Assembly: GCA_030248195.1 (NCBI GenBank)
Contig: JASAND010012982.1
Coordinates: 31,575-95,574, forward strand
Length of the DNA: 64,000 nucleotides
Source: Trissonchulus latispiculum
Lineage: Eukaryota; Nematoda; Enoplea; Enoplida; Ironidae
Direction: 5' to 3'
Shown: one piece after another, positions 23,714-34,400 of the stretch
Layout: every line of letters starts with the position of its first letter
How positions within the stretch are numbered: the stretch's first letter is position 1
The notes under the pieces: generated by a model
What the model saw: the letters and a program-made list of their open reading frames with translations, nothing else
What the model was told of the DNA's origin: nothing
The model's database searches: none
Made by a program: the position numbers and the translations under genes

Positions 23714-23999
23714 GTAGATTAAAGATGGCAATATAATTCCTTATATATTTGTTTATTTTGTTTGTTCAGTAGATTTGGTGGATGGTTGAAATTGAAGTGT
23801 CATAGAAAAGAAATGTGCTTAGACCGTTAGCATAAACTAACTTTCAAAGTTGGTGCACACTTGTGTTGGCAAAGAAAGACATTTGAATGTTCATTTGAAT
23901 TAACAACTTGCAGACAACCTACAATCTGTATATATACTGTTTGGTGAAACCTATGAATTTTAGGCACTTTTAGGGTTTTGGGATTACGGGAAGCACAGC

Positions 24000-25120
24000 C
24001 TACTGTTATTTTTTAGGGTTTTGAAAGTGGGTGGGGGAAGTGGGGGGGGGCGAGCCCAAGGTATGAAATCAATTTTTAGCGAACAGTTATCGTTTTTAAG
24101 ATAAAAACGCAAAAAATAGCTGTTTTTAAGCTTAAAATGAACTTATAAGTCCATAAATTAGCCAAAAATGCAGAAAATGTTTTTAAAATTTGACCTCAAA
24201 AGCTTAATTTTTTCACACTTTTGGGAGACTCCCAAAAAAGTGGGTGGGGCTTGCCGAAAAGTGGGTGGGGCACTAATTTAAAAATGCCAGCCCTAGGAAG
24301 GGGGAGTTGGAGGACTTCCGAAAAGTGGTGGACCAAGACCAACAACTTTGCTCTTAAGCGTATTTTTCGATTCCTCGCGGTTCAAGAGATAACAGGGAAA
24401 ATTCATTTTTGAGGTCCAAAACTGACCATTTTTCGAAAAATCAGATATTACAAAATTCCAACAGCTTCAACAGCGCTGGTCCGTCGGTCAAGTATTGTCC
24501 ATATTTGTGGTCCTAAAGAACATATTATGCCCAATGGAGAGCTCTGTGCGGCTTCTCTGCCTAAGCACAGCAACGAGAATGTGAAATTTTGTAAATGGCA
24601 ACCGGATTGTTTTGAACACGGATTTCTCTCAACTCATGCAAGCAATTAAGAAGCGGCTTTACACACACAGTTTTGGGACAATTGTCGAGGGCTATTTTTC
24701 AGGGTTTTGCGTTTAGTCCTTTTGTTCGGGAGAAATAAGCATCCGAACTTGAAAATTTTAACAAAATCGCACAAAATTTACATTTTTCTCGAAATAACGA
24801 GCTTGTTTCTTCATTAAACAATTTCAGATAAATCAGCCTTCGGGAAGACGTTTCTTTTGAAGCCTGAACTGGCCGCTTTTCTTTAGCTGCCCTGCACTTC
24901 GAGAAATCCATGTTCAAAAATTGTTTTTGTGTTATCACATGTCAAAGTCGAACAGTAGAAACGCAGCAGCTGTTATTAGCACATTTTAAGCTTTAAAATG
25001 ATATAAAAATTGTCCTCGAACTCTAAAAATTGAGTAAGTTACAGTCTTTCAAAATTTGCTGCAAATATATACCCGAACCAGCACCTTAAATATGTATGTA
25101 CGTACGTACTTCTGCTTTCT
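24000..25120. other. No clear gene; G-rich strings and AT-rich intron-like DNA
   Basis: This stretch, apparently intronic to the KRAB gene, holds GTGGGTGGGG strings near 24,030-24,320. A direct GTACGTACGT cluster is at 25,095-25,140. No conserved frame is seen. Confidence 0.5.
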
Positions 25121-25205
25121 ACTGTGTAATGTACGTACGTAACTTGACATTACTGTTTTCAGTTCCGTTTGTATTTAATTTCTGTTTACACATTTAATGT
25201 TTTAG

Positions 25206-25292
25206 AAGAGTCGTCTAGAAAGATGTCTGGTGCCAATACACTGTTGATGAAAGGGCAGCCTTTGGCGAATCTCAGAAATCTCCCTGCTGCGG
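25206..25292 (+). CDS. Candidate third exon of the KRAB gene
   Basis: Follows an AG with a fair pyrimidine tract (TTTAATGTTTTAG) and ends at GTGTGT. Entry and exit are both phase 1, fitting exon 2. The peptide EESSRKMSGANTLLMKGQPL has an ordinary protein composition and a loose resemblance to the ESSLKELSRTANLL region of PRDM9. The resemblance is weak and the donor is not strong. It could equally be intronic DNA. Confidence 0.3.
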
Positions 25293-25314
25293 GTGTGTTT
25301 ACAGTACAGCTCAA

Positions 25315-25585
25315 CAAAAACTTTATTTTTTGCGAAGTTCGCCTTTTTTGCGAACTTCGCGAACTTCGTGACATTTCGCCAAATTTTGCGAACTTCGCGA
25401 AGAATTTTTCGCGATGTTTCGCGAAGTTTTTTCAGTTAGCTAATTGAGGGGTTTTCTCCATAGTAAAAAACAAAAAGTTCAGTGGGCGAGCAAAATTTCA
25501 ATTTTGTTTTGATTCAAGTCCAAACTTCGCGAATTTCGTGAACTTCTCCAAATTTCGCGAACTTCGCGAAGGATTTTCGCGAAGT
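25315..25585. repeat. TTCGCGAA word array
   Basis: Repeated GCGAACTTCGCGAA words in both orientations, in two blocks (about 25,330-25,440 and 25,520-25,585). It is one of several loci in the window built from a single self-complementary word. Confidence 0.8.
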
Positions 25586-25601
25586 TATTAGTTATAGATA
25601 G

Positions 25602-25680
25602 TGAAAGCCCCGGCAGCCAGTTCGCAACCCTCTTCCAGGAATTCGGGTGTTATCTGGAATGAACGGAAGCAGCATGGAGT
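25602..25680 (+). CDS. Candidate fourth exon of the KRAB gene
   Basis: Reads KAPAASSQPSSRNSGVIWNE and then RKQHG in the frame set by the previous candidate exon. It would end at GTACGTAC (25,681) in phase 2, which fits the acceptor phase of the CXXC1 exon at 49,998. The upstream acceptor (TTATAGATAG) has a poor pyrimidine tract. Treat as a hypothesis. Confidence 0.25.
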
Positions 25681-26044
25681 GTACGTACGCAACCAGATAC
25701 TCTCTAATTAAACCAACTGACATTTTGTTTCAGACCTTTATAATCCGCTACAAGAATGAGAATATATAGCTTCGAGTGGGCCTTTCTGATAACGCGCCCC
25801 TAGTTCGTGTAACGTGACCCTTCTTGTAATCAACTCAAATGACTTAGTATAGCTATGGGGGGAAACCCACATTTTCGGATTTTCCCTGGAACTAGGGTAC
25901 CTGGAAATTGTGCCCGCAGTCTGTTGAAATTTCGTTTGGGCAAAATTGTTCACAACTGCTTAGTTTGTAGGATACGTCGAAAAGCTTTAAGTGTGTTCAA
26001 GTGGCGTTTACATGACGTGATATTCGTTAAGACAGGCTACAAAT

Positions 26045-26420
26045 GTTATCATAGGGGTCGCGACCCCTATAACATGTGTGAAAAGTGGCGGGAGACAGTG
26101 TAAAATAAGCTGCGCAAAATCCAAAATCATGCGCAAATTGTAGAGCACATCGAGTTTAGTATGTCTGTGAAGTTTCAGCCCCGTATCACTGACCGTTAAA
26201 AAGTTGCGCTCCGGACCGGTTATGGCGGCGATGTTTTTTTCCGGTTTCTCCTATTTGATGGTTGTATTGTACATAATGTTCGCCGCTTTCACGTGAACTG
26301 CAGCGGTGGGCCGACCTAAAGGGCTATAGGGTCTAGTAGTACCCTCTAAAGAATTTAAGAATCGCAACTTTTTTGCGCCGCAGTGGCGCCGCAAAGTCGG
26401 CTCATAACGAAAAGTGACCA
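26045..26420. repeat. Hairpin-headed dispersed repeat, copy B
   Basis: Starts with the hairpin ATAGGGGTCGCGACCCCTAT, then AGTTTCAGCC, ACCGTTAAAAAGTTGC and GGCGATGTTTTTTTCCGG in the same order as at 18,049-18,450, followed by a TGGCGCCGCAAAGTCGGCTC block also shared. Confidence 0.75.
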
Positions 26421-26615
26421 TTTTTGTGGTCGTCGCTCAGGTCGAGCGTTACGAGCTGGAGCTGATTTCTTTTTATATTCAAAAATTACATATATTTAGC
26501 TAACTAACGGTCCAGGTTGCGTTTCTCTATCACTTCCCTAGCGACCACAAGTGACCCGTCAAAATGGCGAAAATTCGAAAAATGAAAAATCGAAATTTCT
26601 CGCTATCTATTCAAC

Positions 26616-27664
26616 TGTGACGGATCGAATCTAACTAGTACATAACAAAAAAAACAGAAATTAACAAACACGTCTAGCTATTTATTGCTTACGTATTACA
26701 ATAAATTTAGAACGATATATAAATAAAATTTATATATGAAAAATGCAAATCTATCAGCTACTTCTAGGTACGTTAACATTATCTAATGTCTAGGGTTTGC
26801 TTCGTACTGCCGTTGTAGCTCCTTTCTAGCTTTACTGCTAGTGGCAGTCTTGTTTTCGTTGATGTGAAGCTGTCGTAGGCTACCGTAGGACAACCACATT
26901 GTTTATTGGTGGATTTCGGAAAGTCATATGAATGTAATTATTGGATGGAAAATTGGTCTGGGGGAAGGGTTTGAGGTAATTCTAGGAATTACCATAAGTC
27001 TGACATTTTGAGTTATAGTTTCAAGAATTTTCATAGTTTTTATATTTCCTGCAAAAGTCTAAAAATGTCGAAAACAAAATTAGTAAAGCCAAAACATGAA
27101 AAGGGCCGACACAGTTTGAAGAATAGCTGGCCTAACTCGAAAAGCAAAAGCAACGAAAGAACCTAAAAAGTGAGCCGAAAACAGGCTCCCAAAAAGACTA
27201 TCGACGCAACGGGAGGGCGGAGTTTGCTAACATATAAAAGTTCCTGCAATTGCTGTTTTGGGTGCTTGGTATCATATCTGCAGTGGCTTGGTGTGGTGGC
27301 TTGTTCTGTAACTGCGAATAAACGAAACTTAATAAAGAGACGACTGGACTTCGACTTCGTAGTGTAGAGAACTTCGGTTAGACTAGACTTGTCGGCGATC
27401 CACTTGGAGGATAGATTTAATTCTAGTTAGAGGCCGGGGGTTCACACCTAAGCCTAATTAAATTAATCCAAACTTAGTAGTTTTGTGTGCAAGTCAGTGT
27501 GAGGGTGAAATCCCAGCACTTGACAGAGTTTACAGAAAGTTCAGAGTCAGTGTGAGGGTGCGATCCCAGCACTTGACAGTTTAGAGTTTAAAGTAAATTT
27601 CCACTGCGCCGGCTCCCGTTCTGCTACCAGTTACCTGGCACACTCTCAGTTCTGCCTTGCCACA
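26616..27664 (+). repeat. 5' LTR
   Basis: TATAAAA at 27,233 marks the promoter. AATAAA signals at 27,317 and 27,331 mark the poly(A) region. U5 contains a tandem duplication of AGTCAGTGTGAGGGTG followed by ATCCCAGCACTTGACAG (about 27,495 and 27,548). It is almost identical to the 3' LTR at 45,619. Confidence 0.97.
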
Positions 27665-27666
27665 AT

Positions 27667-27684
27667 TGGTAGCAGAGCGTGGTT
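27667..27684 (+). promoter_or_regulatory. Primer-binding site, initiator tRNA-Met type
   Basis: TGGTAGCAGAGCGTGGTT begins two bases after the LTR. TGGTAGCAGAG is complementary to the 3' end of animal initiator tRNA-Met including CCA, and TGGTT continues the match after a short mismatch. Confidence 0.85.
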
Positions 27685-27765
27685 GCCTGAACAAGTCTAG
27701 CGAAGTCCGCCGAACTTAAACGAACACACCAAGCCACTGCCACCCTTTTTGTTGGGTGACAGCGC

Positions 27766-28065
27766 ATGAATCAGTGGCCACAGCAGTCTGCCACAAACTT
27801 TCAGCAGACGTATCCGCCTGTGGAACTATCAGCATCAACAACTCTGCCACTGCAGACCGCTCAGCTACCGGTGACTCTGACGGTCCCAGTCATTGTCCAG
27901 ATACCCAGGCAAATTGCAGCAATTTGCCCCGTCTGTCAACATTTCCTGGAGATCCTTGGGGAGCCATCAGGAAGTCCGCAGCCGTCCGGAAGCCTGTTTC
28001 CGCCAGGACCTCAGCCAGTGGATCTAACCCTCGGAAGACCGGTGTTGGGACGTCCTAGCCAGTGA
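27766..28065 (+). CDS. Leader open frame, Pro/Gln-rich (uncertain)
   Basis: A 99-codon frame between the primer site and gag (start MNQWPQQSATNFQQTYPP). It is rich in Pro, Gln, Ser and Thr and contains CPVCQHF. The segment is locally GC-rich and a second frame is open over the same bases (27,756-28,058), so openness alone is weak evidence. It could be a small leader protein, a regulator of gag translation, or chance. Confidence 0.25.
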   Translation: MNQWPQQSATNFQQTYPPVELSASTTLPLQTAQLPVTLTVPVIVQIPRQIAAICPVCQHFLEILGEPSGSPQPSGSLFPPGPQPVDLTLGRPVLGRPSQ

Positions 28066-28258
28066 TCCGTGGAGAAATCCTGATCTGTCCGACCAGATCC
28101 TGCTTGGATGTCAACTTTTTGGTGGGTATCTGAGTACTTTGGATAATTTTGTTGTAATTGTAGTTTATTGTGTGGTTAGAGTTGAAGAATACATAAAACG
28201 TGTTTTAACTAGTTGTGATTAGAATATAAACTGAATCAAACGCGGTTAACGTACGAAT

Positions 28259-28328
28259 CTGGTATCTCCAAGACCGTACAAGCGTATATATAATTTCGAG
28301 ACGGACACGTGGTTCACCGACCAACGCT
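28259..28328 (+). promoter_or_regulatory. Leader motifs repeated elsewhere in the element
   Basis: CTGGTATCTCCAAGACC (28,259) recurs after pol as CTGGTATCTCCAAGGCC (36,361). GTGGTTCACCGACCAACGCT (about 28,309) recurs as CTGGTTCACCAACCAAGGCT after the last sense accessory gene (about 41,884). Their positions at gene-block edges suggest cis-acting RNA motifs; the role is unknown. Confidence 0.4.
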
Positions 28329-28469
28329 CCCGATCGAAGAAGTGACCGAAAGATCGCAAAAAGAAAATTTTATTGGTCCCAGAAGAGTTAAACTTTTGGA
28401 ATTTCTAGAAATTTTGAGAGTTTATAGATTTGTTTGTAAACCGTAAAATTTCATTGTGCGTTACGCTGT

Positions 28470-31400
28470 ATGGCTGACGGAAAGGGTGGGTTTGACGACA
28501 CAAATAACTCTCAACCTTTTCCGCAAAATCCAGACTACGACCGCCTGGAGCGGCATTCAAAAGCGATAAAAACACAAGCAAAAATGCTTGAGGATATGAA
28601 AGATGAGTTAGCCACGTGCACTCAGAGAATTTCAGAATTGCCGGATGTCACTGAATTTCAAGATTTTTCAAATTTGAAAGATGACTTTTTGGCTTTTAAG
28701 CAAAGTTTTTTCAACACTTTTAATGCGGCCACACCAAGTCAAAAACCGGTCTTGGTGGGTCCGACAGAGACTGTTTCACTACCGAAAGATACTTTGAGAC
28801 CTTTTTCTGGAAAATCTGACGAACAGTCCATAGATGACTGGTTCGTAGTCTTTAAATTAGTGGCTATCGCCCAGAATTGGGACGATGCCAAGCAATTACA
28901 AGTACTTCCTGCATATTTAAGAGATTTTGCGCTTGATGTTTACAGAAATTTGGATCCGTCTCAAAAGGATACTGTAGAGCATTTGGAAGCTGCTCTTACA
29001 GAACAACTTAAACCTGCTGAGTATGAAAGGCTTGCGAGCATGCAACTTCATAGCAGAACTCAAAAACCTCGAGAAAGCGTTCAAGATTTTGCTTATGCTA
29101 TTCAAAGATTAGTTCAAAAGGCTTATCCAGAAATGGATTCTGATGCAGCAATGAATTTATCTTTTAACAGTTTCATAAATGGGTTAAATCCTATGTATAA
29201 AACTCAGTTAATTTTGCAAAATCCTATCGATTTTCGGGATGCCATCAAAAAGGCTCGTCAAATCGAAGCTCTAGAAGGTTTGACGAGGCCGGCATCCAAA
29301 CCAGTTGCTGCGTACTCATTTCCGCAAACAGAAAAGCAGCAAACTAATTCCGAAGTTGAACCTTTACTCACAGAAATGGGTAAAGTGGTGGAAGCAATGA
29401 AGTTGCAGCACTCGCAAGCAATTACTCAGGCCAAAAAGTTTGAGCAATTTCAGCAATACGTTAATGAAAATTTATCGGAATTACGTAACAAAATGGATCA
29501 AAGTTTTTCTAGTGCAAGAAATTCCGGTCCAATACCGGCTCAAAACATGATGAATTCAAATTCTCGCAATATAGACCGCCGACCACAATCACAGAATCGG
29601 AGCAATCAGCCACAACTAAATCGGGGGCGTTGGACGGCGGATGGCCGCCCTGTGTGCAATTTCTGCTCAAAACCTGGTCATTACGCTATGTCATGTCCTC
29701 AGAAACGACAAGGGGGTCCTCCAGCGGGACGGTCTCCTAATTTCAGTGGTCCGACTCGAAATTATAGTCAAGCTGGACCTAGTCGTACCCCAGCTGCTCC
29801 CATAAATCGGCGAACAGGATATTTACAAGAGAGTCCGGTTACAGGGTCGCATTTACAAACAGAGTTAACAGATATAACTATGACATTAAAAGCTCTACAA
29901 GACGGTCAGCAAATTATAGCTAAAAACCAACAAAATTTACAGTCTGCCTATGTGCAAGTCAGGCAGGAAAATGAAGCATTATTCGAGCAAAATCGTCGCC
30001 TGGCTCAGAGAGTTTATGATGAAAATGAAACTACTCCTAAGATGATAGGATCTATAAAAATTGACTCCTCTAGTACTCAAATTGCACAATCAAAAATTCA
30101 GACTATTACAACGCCCAGAGTTAAGGCCAAAAATAAGAAAGTACTGGGCAAGCCAAAAGATAGTGTTAGTGCTCCTAACCGTGCAAAATGTCCATTTATT
30201 CAAGGAAACAGTTATTTTTCATTACTTCTTTTTAGTGTCAGTATTCTGAGCATAATACTGGCAGGAAGCAATTTTGCATCTGCTGTACCGGTCCCGGAGC
30301 GACCTTTACTCTGTCAGACTAAAGATGGCAAAGCGCTCTGGCAATTACCTGAATCTGTGCAATGTGCGGTTCAAAAACATGTTGATGAAGGTGTCCCCTT
30401 GGACACAGAGTTAGCTCTTTACAAACATAATCTGATACAGTATCGGACAAAAGCTTGGCGATGCAAAATTGTGTACCAAAAAGTCGAAACTTTTACTTAT
30501 TTCTTCGCAGATGAAAATTTAAAGAAGGAGGAGAAACAGGATATACCGGTTCATGAGCAAGAATGCGAAAATATGCATCGCTGGCATACTTGTCGTTATG
30601 GCAGTCTAGAGAAAAAGGGTGGACTTTGGCAAACTACCAACAAACTTGACTGGTATTACCCGGGAGGTGGTATAAATTGTTGTAAATGGAGGGTTTTTGA
30701 AGTTTACAATTGTTTTGTGACAGAAGGAGTGGTATATAAAAGGCATCATAATGATTTTATGGAAAGTTCGTTGGGAGTTACCACTCATTGTGATTATGCT
30801 CGTGGGGGATGTGCCCTATCGGATCGAAGCTTTTTAACGTGGCAAATTGACCAGAGTGAAAAGTGTGAATTTGTTCCTTGGAAAAATGTTAAGGGGCAAA
30901 TGTGGGGAGCAAATTGGCTTTCCGATGATGGGACTTTAGCTCTAACTTATCGAAATGCCTATACTGCTCATGACTGCCGTAACAAACAAGTATTCATATC
31001 TGAGCAAGGGGTGCCATTTCGCATTCTGTCTCAAAGGCAGGCTCCGAAATTAAGGCGCCCGCGCCAAGTTAGTGAGAATCGTATAGGTAGAAAGGAAAAA
31101 GTAGTCAAAATACTTGACGGATGGGTCAAAGAACATGGTATCGTTACTACAGATTTACTAGCTACAATGCTACAAGCTATAGAGTTCCGGTTGCATAAAA
31201 ATATAAGATTCGCATTCGACCAAACCATGCATTCTATTTGTTCATCCATGCAAAATGTAATCGAAATTTTAAAAGCAGACATACTAGCTAATCCCACTCT
31301 AGCTATGAGAGCCTTACTACAGAGAGCTGAAATTTTTGCCAGAGCTGGCGGGCCAGTAATCGAAGTATGGCCTTGCCAAGAAGTCGATAGTACGTATAAA

Positions 31401-34400
31401 TTTTTACCTATGAATGATTCAACCTGCACACGTGAAATTCCAGTAGAATTTACTGTTCTTAATCGTTCGCACATGGCATATCTTGACCCAGTCACAAACA
31501 TACTACATCATTCAGGGCGTCCAATTGAATGCGAATTTGCTAATCAAGTTCCACTAAAACTAAGTAATCAAACTTATCTGTACCATGCCTTTGATGGTTC
31601 AGTCTTACCCATAAACGGTATCCCTGACTTAAAAGCTTTTGATTGGAACTTATCGTCTCCTTGGAATTTTGAAGCTACTATTTTTCATGAGATAGTTATG
31701 TATAATTTCAGCGATCTAGAAACTTCAGTTTCTCTTAATGACTTGTTAGGAGGGGTTCAATTTCAACAGCAAATTTTGGCTGAATTAGGAGTAATAGGTC
31801 AAATAGCTAGTAATCCTAAGGATGCGGCTAAAGGTATGGTTTCTTCCATTATGAACAAAGGATTTTTCGGATTTTTGACGGGATATGGAATAAGTCCTTT
31901 TCAAATTTGGGTCTTTCTAGTTTGTCTATACGTAACCTCTTGTTTTCTCATAATTCACTGTTGCCCATTACCTACTAGCCCGATGGCCTCGTTTAACTTG
32001 CCTGAGCTATTGCCACGGTTGTGGACGTGGATTCGGGGTAGATCGAAAAGGTCTACAGAAAGTGAGGCCAACCCAATCTTTGAAGCATTAGACTTGACAC
32101 CCCCGGCAAGAAGTGTACCTACTCCAACTATGCCTAGGCCACCTACAATAATAGTTACTGCCGATTCACCTAGACTGTACCCTAGGTTAAGTCAAGCTTA
32201 TGAAAACCAATACTTGTTACCTAGAACAGCACACACAAACGAGGCTAATAGCTACGTATCTAGCGCAACTTTTCTCCGACTACCCCCACCCGTCCCTCCT
32301 GAATTAGATCTGGCAGAATACCTACCTCGGCAAGCATTAGCTCTGCCAGCATTACCTAGGTCGACCAGTGTTATTAATTTAACAAATGGGGCTGGAACGG
32401 TTAAAATAGTAATTGAAATTGGTGGGATATCAGTGGCGGCTCTTGCAGATACCGGAGCTCATGCTACTCTAATTGATTGTGATATTTTCGAACAAGTGGC
32501 TGAACAAACCGGGGTCCGATTAGAGCCGTCGGATATCCTAGCAACCTCAGTTACGGGACATGCCCTGCGAGTCATTGGTAAGGTTCAAATGCCAGTTACA
32601 ATTCAATCTACAACAATTACACACCCAGTCTATGTGGTGGACGACTTTAGTTACCAATGTATCTTGGGAATAGATTTTCTTCGAAGGTTTGGGGTTGTTG
32701 GGTTTGACTTCGACAAAGAACTCTTACAGCTAGGACCAGAAAAGGTGTTGTTTCGGCCTATGGATACTCCAATTTTAGCTACACTTAGAAAGAGTCCTAC
32801 GGTGGTAAGGGTTGGGGAAACAATGAAAATCCCTCCCCGTAGTGAAGTAATATTAGTGGGAGAGGGACAGGGATTAAATACAGCAATGTTCGAGCCAAAT
32901 CCAAATTTAATGTCAAAATATGGGCTTTGTGCGGCTCGGGCATTGGTGAATTGTCAGATACAAGAGCCCACCGTGCCAATACGCATAATGAACGTAAATT
33001 TCATGTCTGTTACTTTATATAAAAATACAAAACTTGGTACTCTAGATTCGCCAGCCGAAATAATTGAAGCGCCGCTTGCAGCAACAAACTCTGGAAATGA
33101 AACTTTAAAAATATTTTCGGTAAATATGAAGTCGAATTTGGCTGCGTATAAACTCCCAAAGTCGCTCGAAGAATTAAAATTAGATGAAAATGATTTGACA
33201 CAGGAACAGACTGCAAAGTTACTTGCATTGTTAACTAGTTACGCCGACATTTTTGTTGAAAGTGGTGGCGTAACCGGCTATGCGAAAGATTTTGATCACA
33301 GAATTTTAACCGGTGACGCACCACCTATTAAACAATTACCCTACCGAATACCGGTAGCTCAGAGAGGTGTGGTTGAGGAGCAAATACAGGGCATGATGGA
33401 GCAGGGTATAATTAGATTTTCAAAGAGTCCTTGGTCCTCGCCAGTGGTGTTAGTTAAGAAAAAGGACGGCACCTGGCGATTTTGTGTTGACTTTAGGAAA
33501 TTAAACGCTATCACAAAGAAAGATGTATTTCCGCTACCAAACATTACTGAAATTTTAGACTCTATGTCTAATTCTCAATATTTTTCGTCGCTAGATTTAG
33601 CACAAGGTTATTGGCAGATTCCAATTAGAAAGGAAGATCGTGAAAAAACTGCTTTCATAACCCATGGGGGACTCTTTGAATTTAATGTCATGCCTTTTGG
33701 GCTATGTAATGCTCCTGCAACCTTTCAACGATTAATGGAAGTAACTTTGGCAGGACTAAATTGGTCTATTTGTTTGGTTTATATTGATGATTTAATAATT
33801 TTTTCAGCAAGTTTTGATGAACATTTGCATTATCTTAGTCAAGTTTTTGATAGGCTTCGCGCCGCTGGTTTAAAAATTAAGACCAAAAAGTGCCAATTTC
33901 TGCGCGCCGAAATCGTCTTTTTGGGACATATCGTATCAAAACATGGTGTTTCGCCTGATCCAGCAAAAATAGAAAAATTGGTAGCACTAGCACCACCTAA
34001 AAACGTCGATGAATTGCGCTGTTTTCTAGGCTTGGCATCTTACTATCGCCGTTTTGTGCAAAAATTCGCGGAAATTGCCAGCCCTCTCCACCGCTTGCTA
34101 AAGAAGTCAGAAAAATATGAATGGACTGAGGATTGTGAGAAAGCATTTCAAGAGCTAAAAAAGAGACTTGTCTCACCACCTATTTTGTGTTACCCGGATT
34201 TTACTCGTCCATTCATACTAAAGACAGATGCTTCTTTGCAAGGGTTAGGAGCCGTGTTGGCGCAAGAATTAATGGACGGAGAAAGAGTCGTCGCATTTGC
34301 TAGCCGAAATTTAAAAAGTAGTGAGAAAAATTATAGTATTGTTGAACTTGAAAGTTTAGCTGTTGTTTGGGCTATTAAATATTTTCGAACTTATCTAGCC

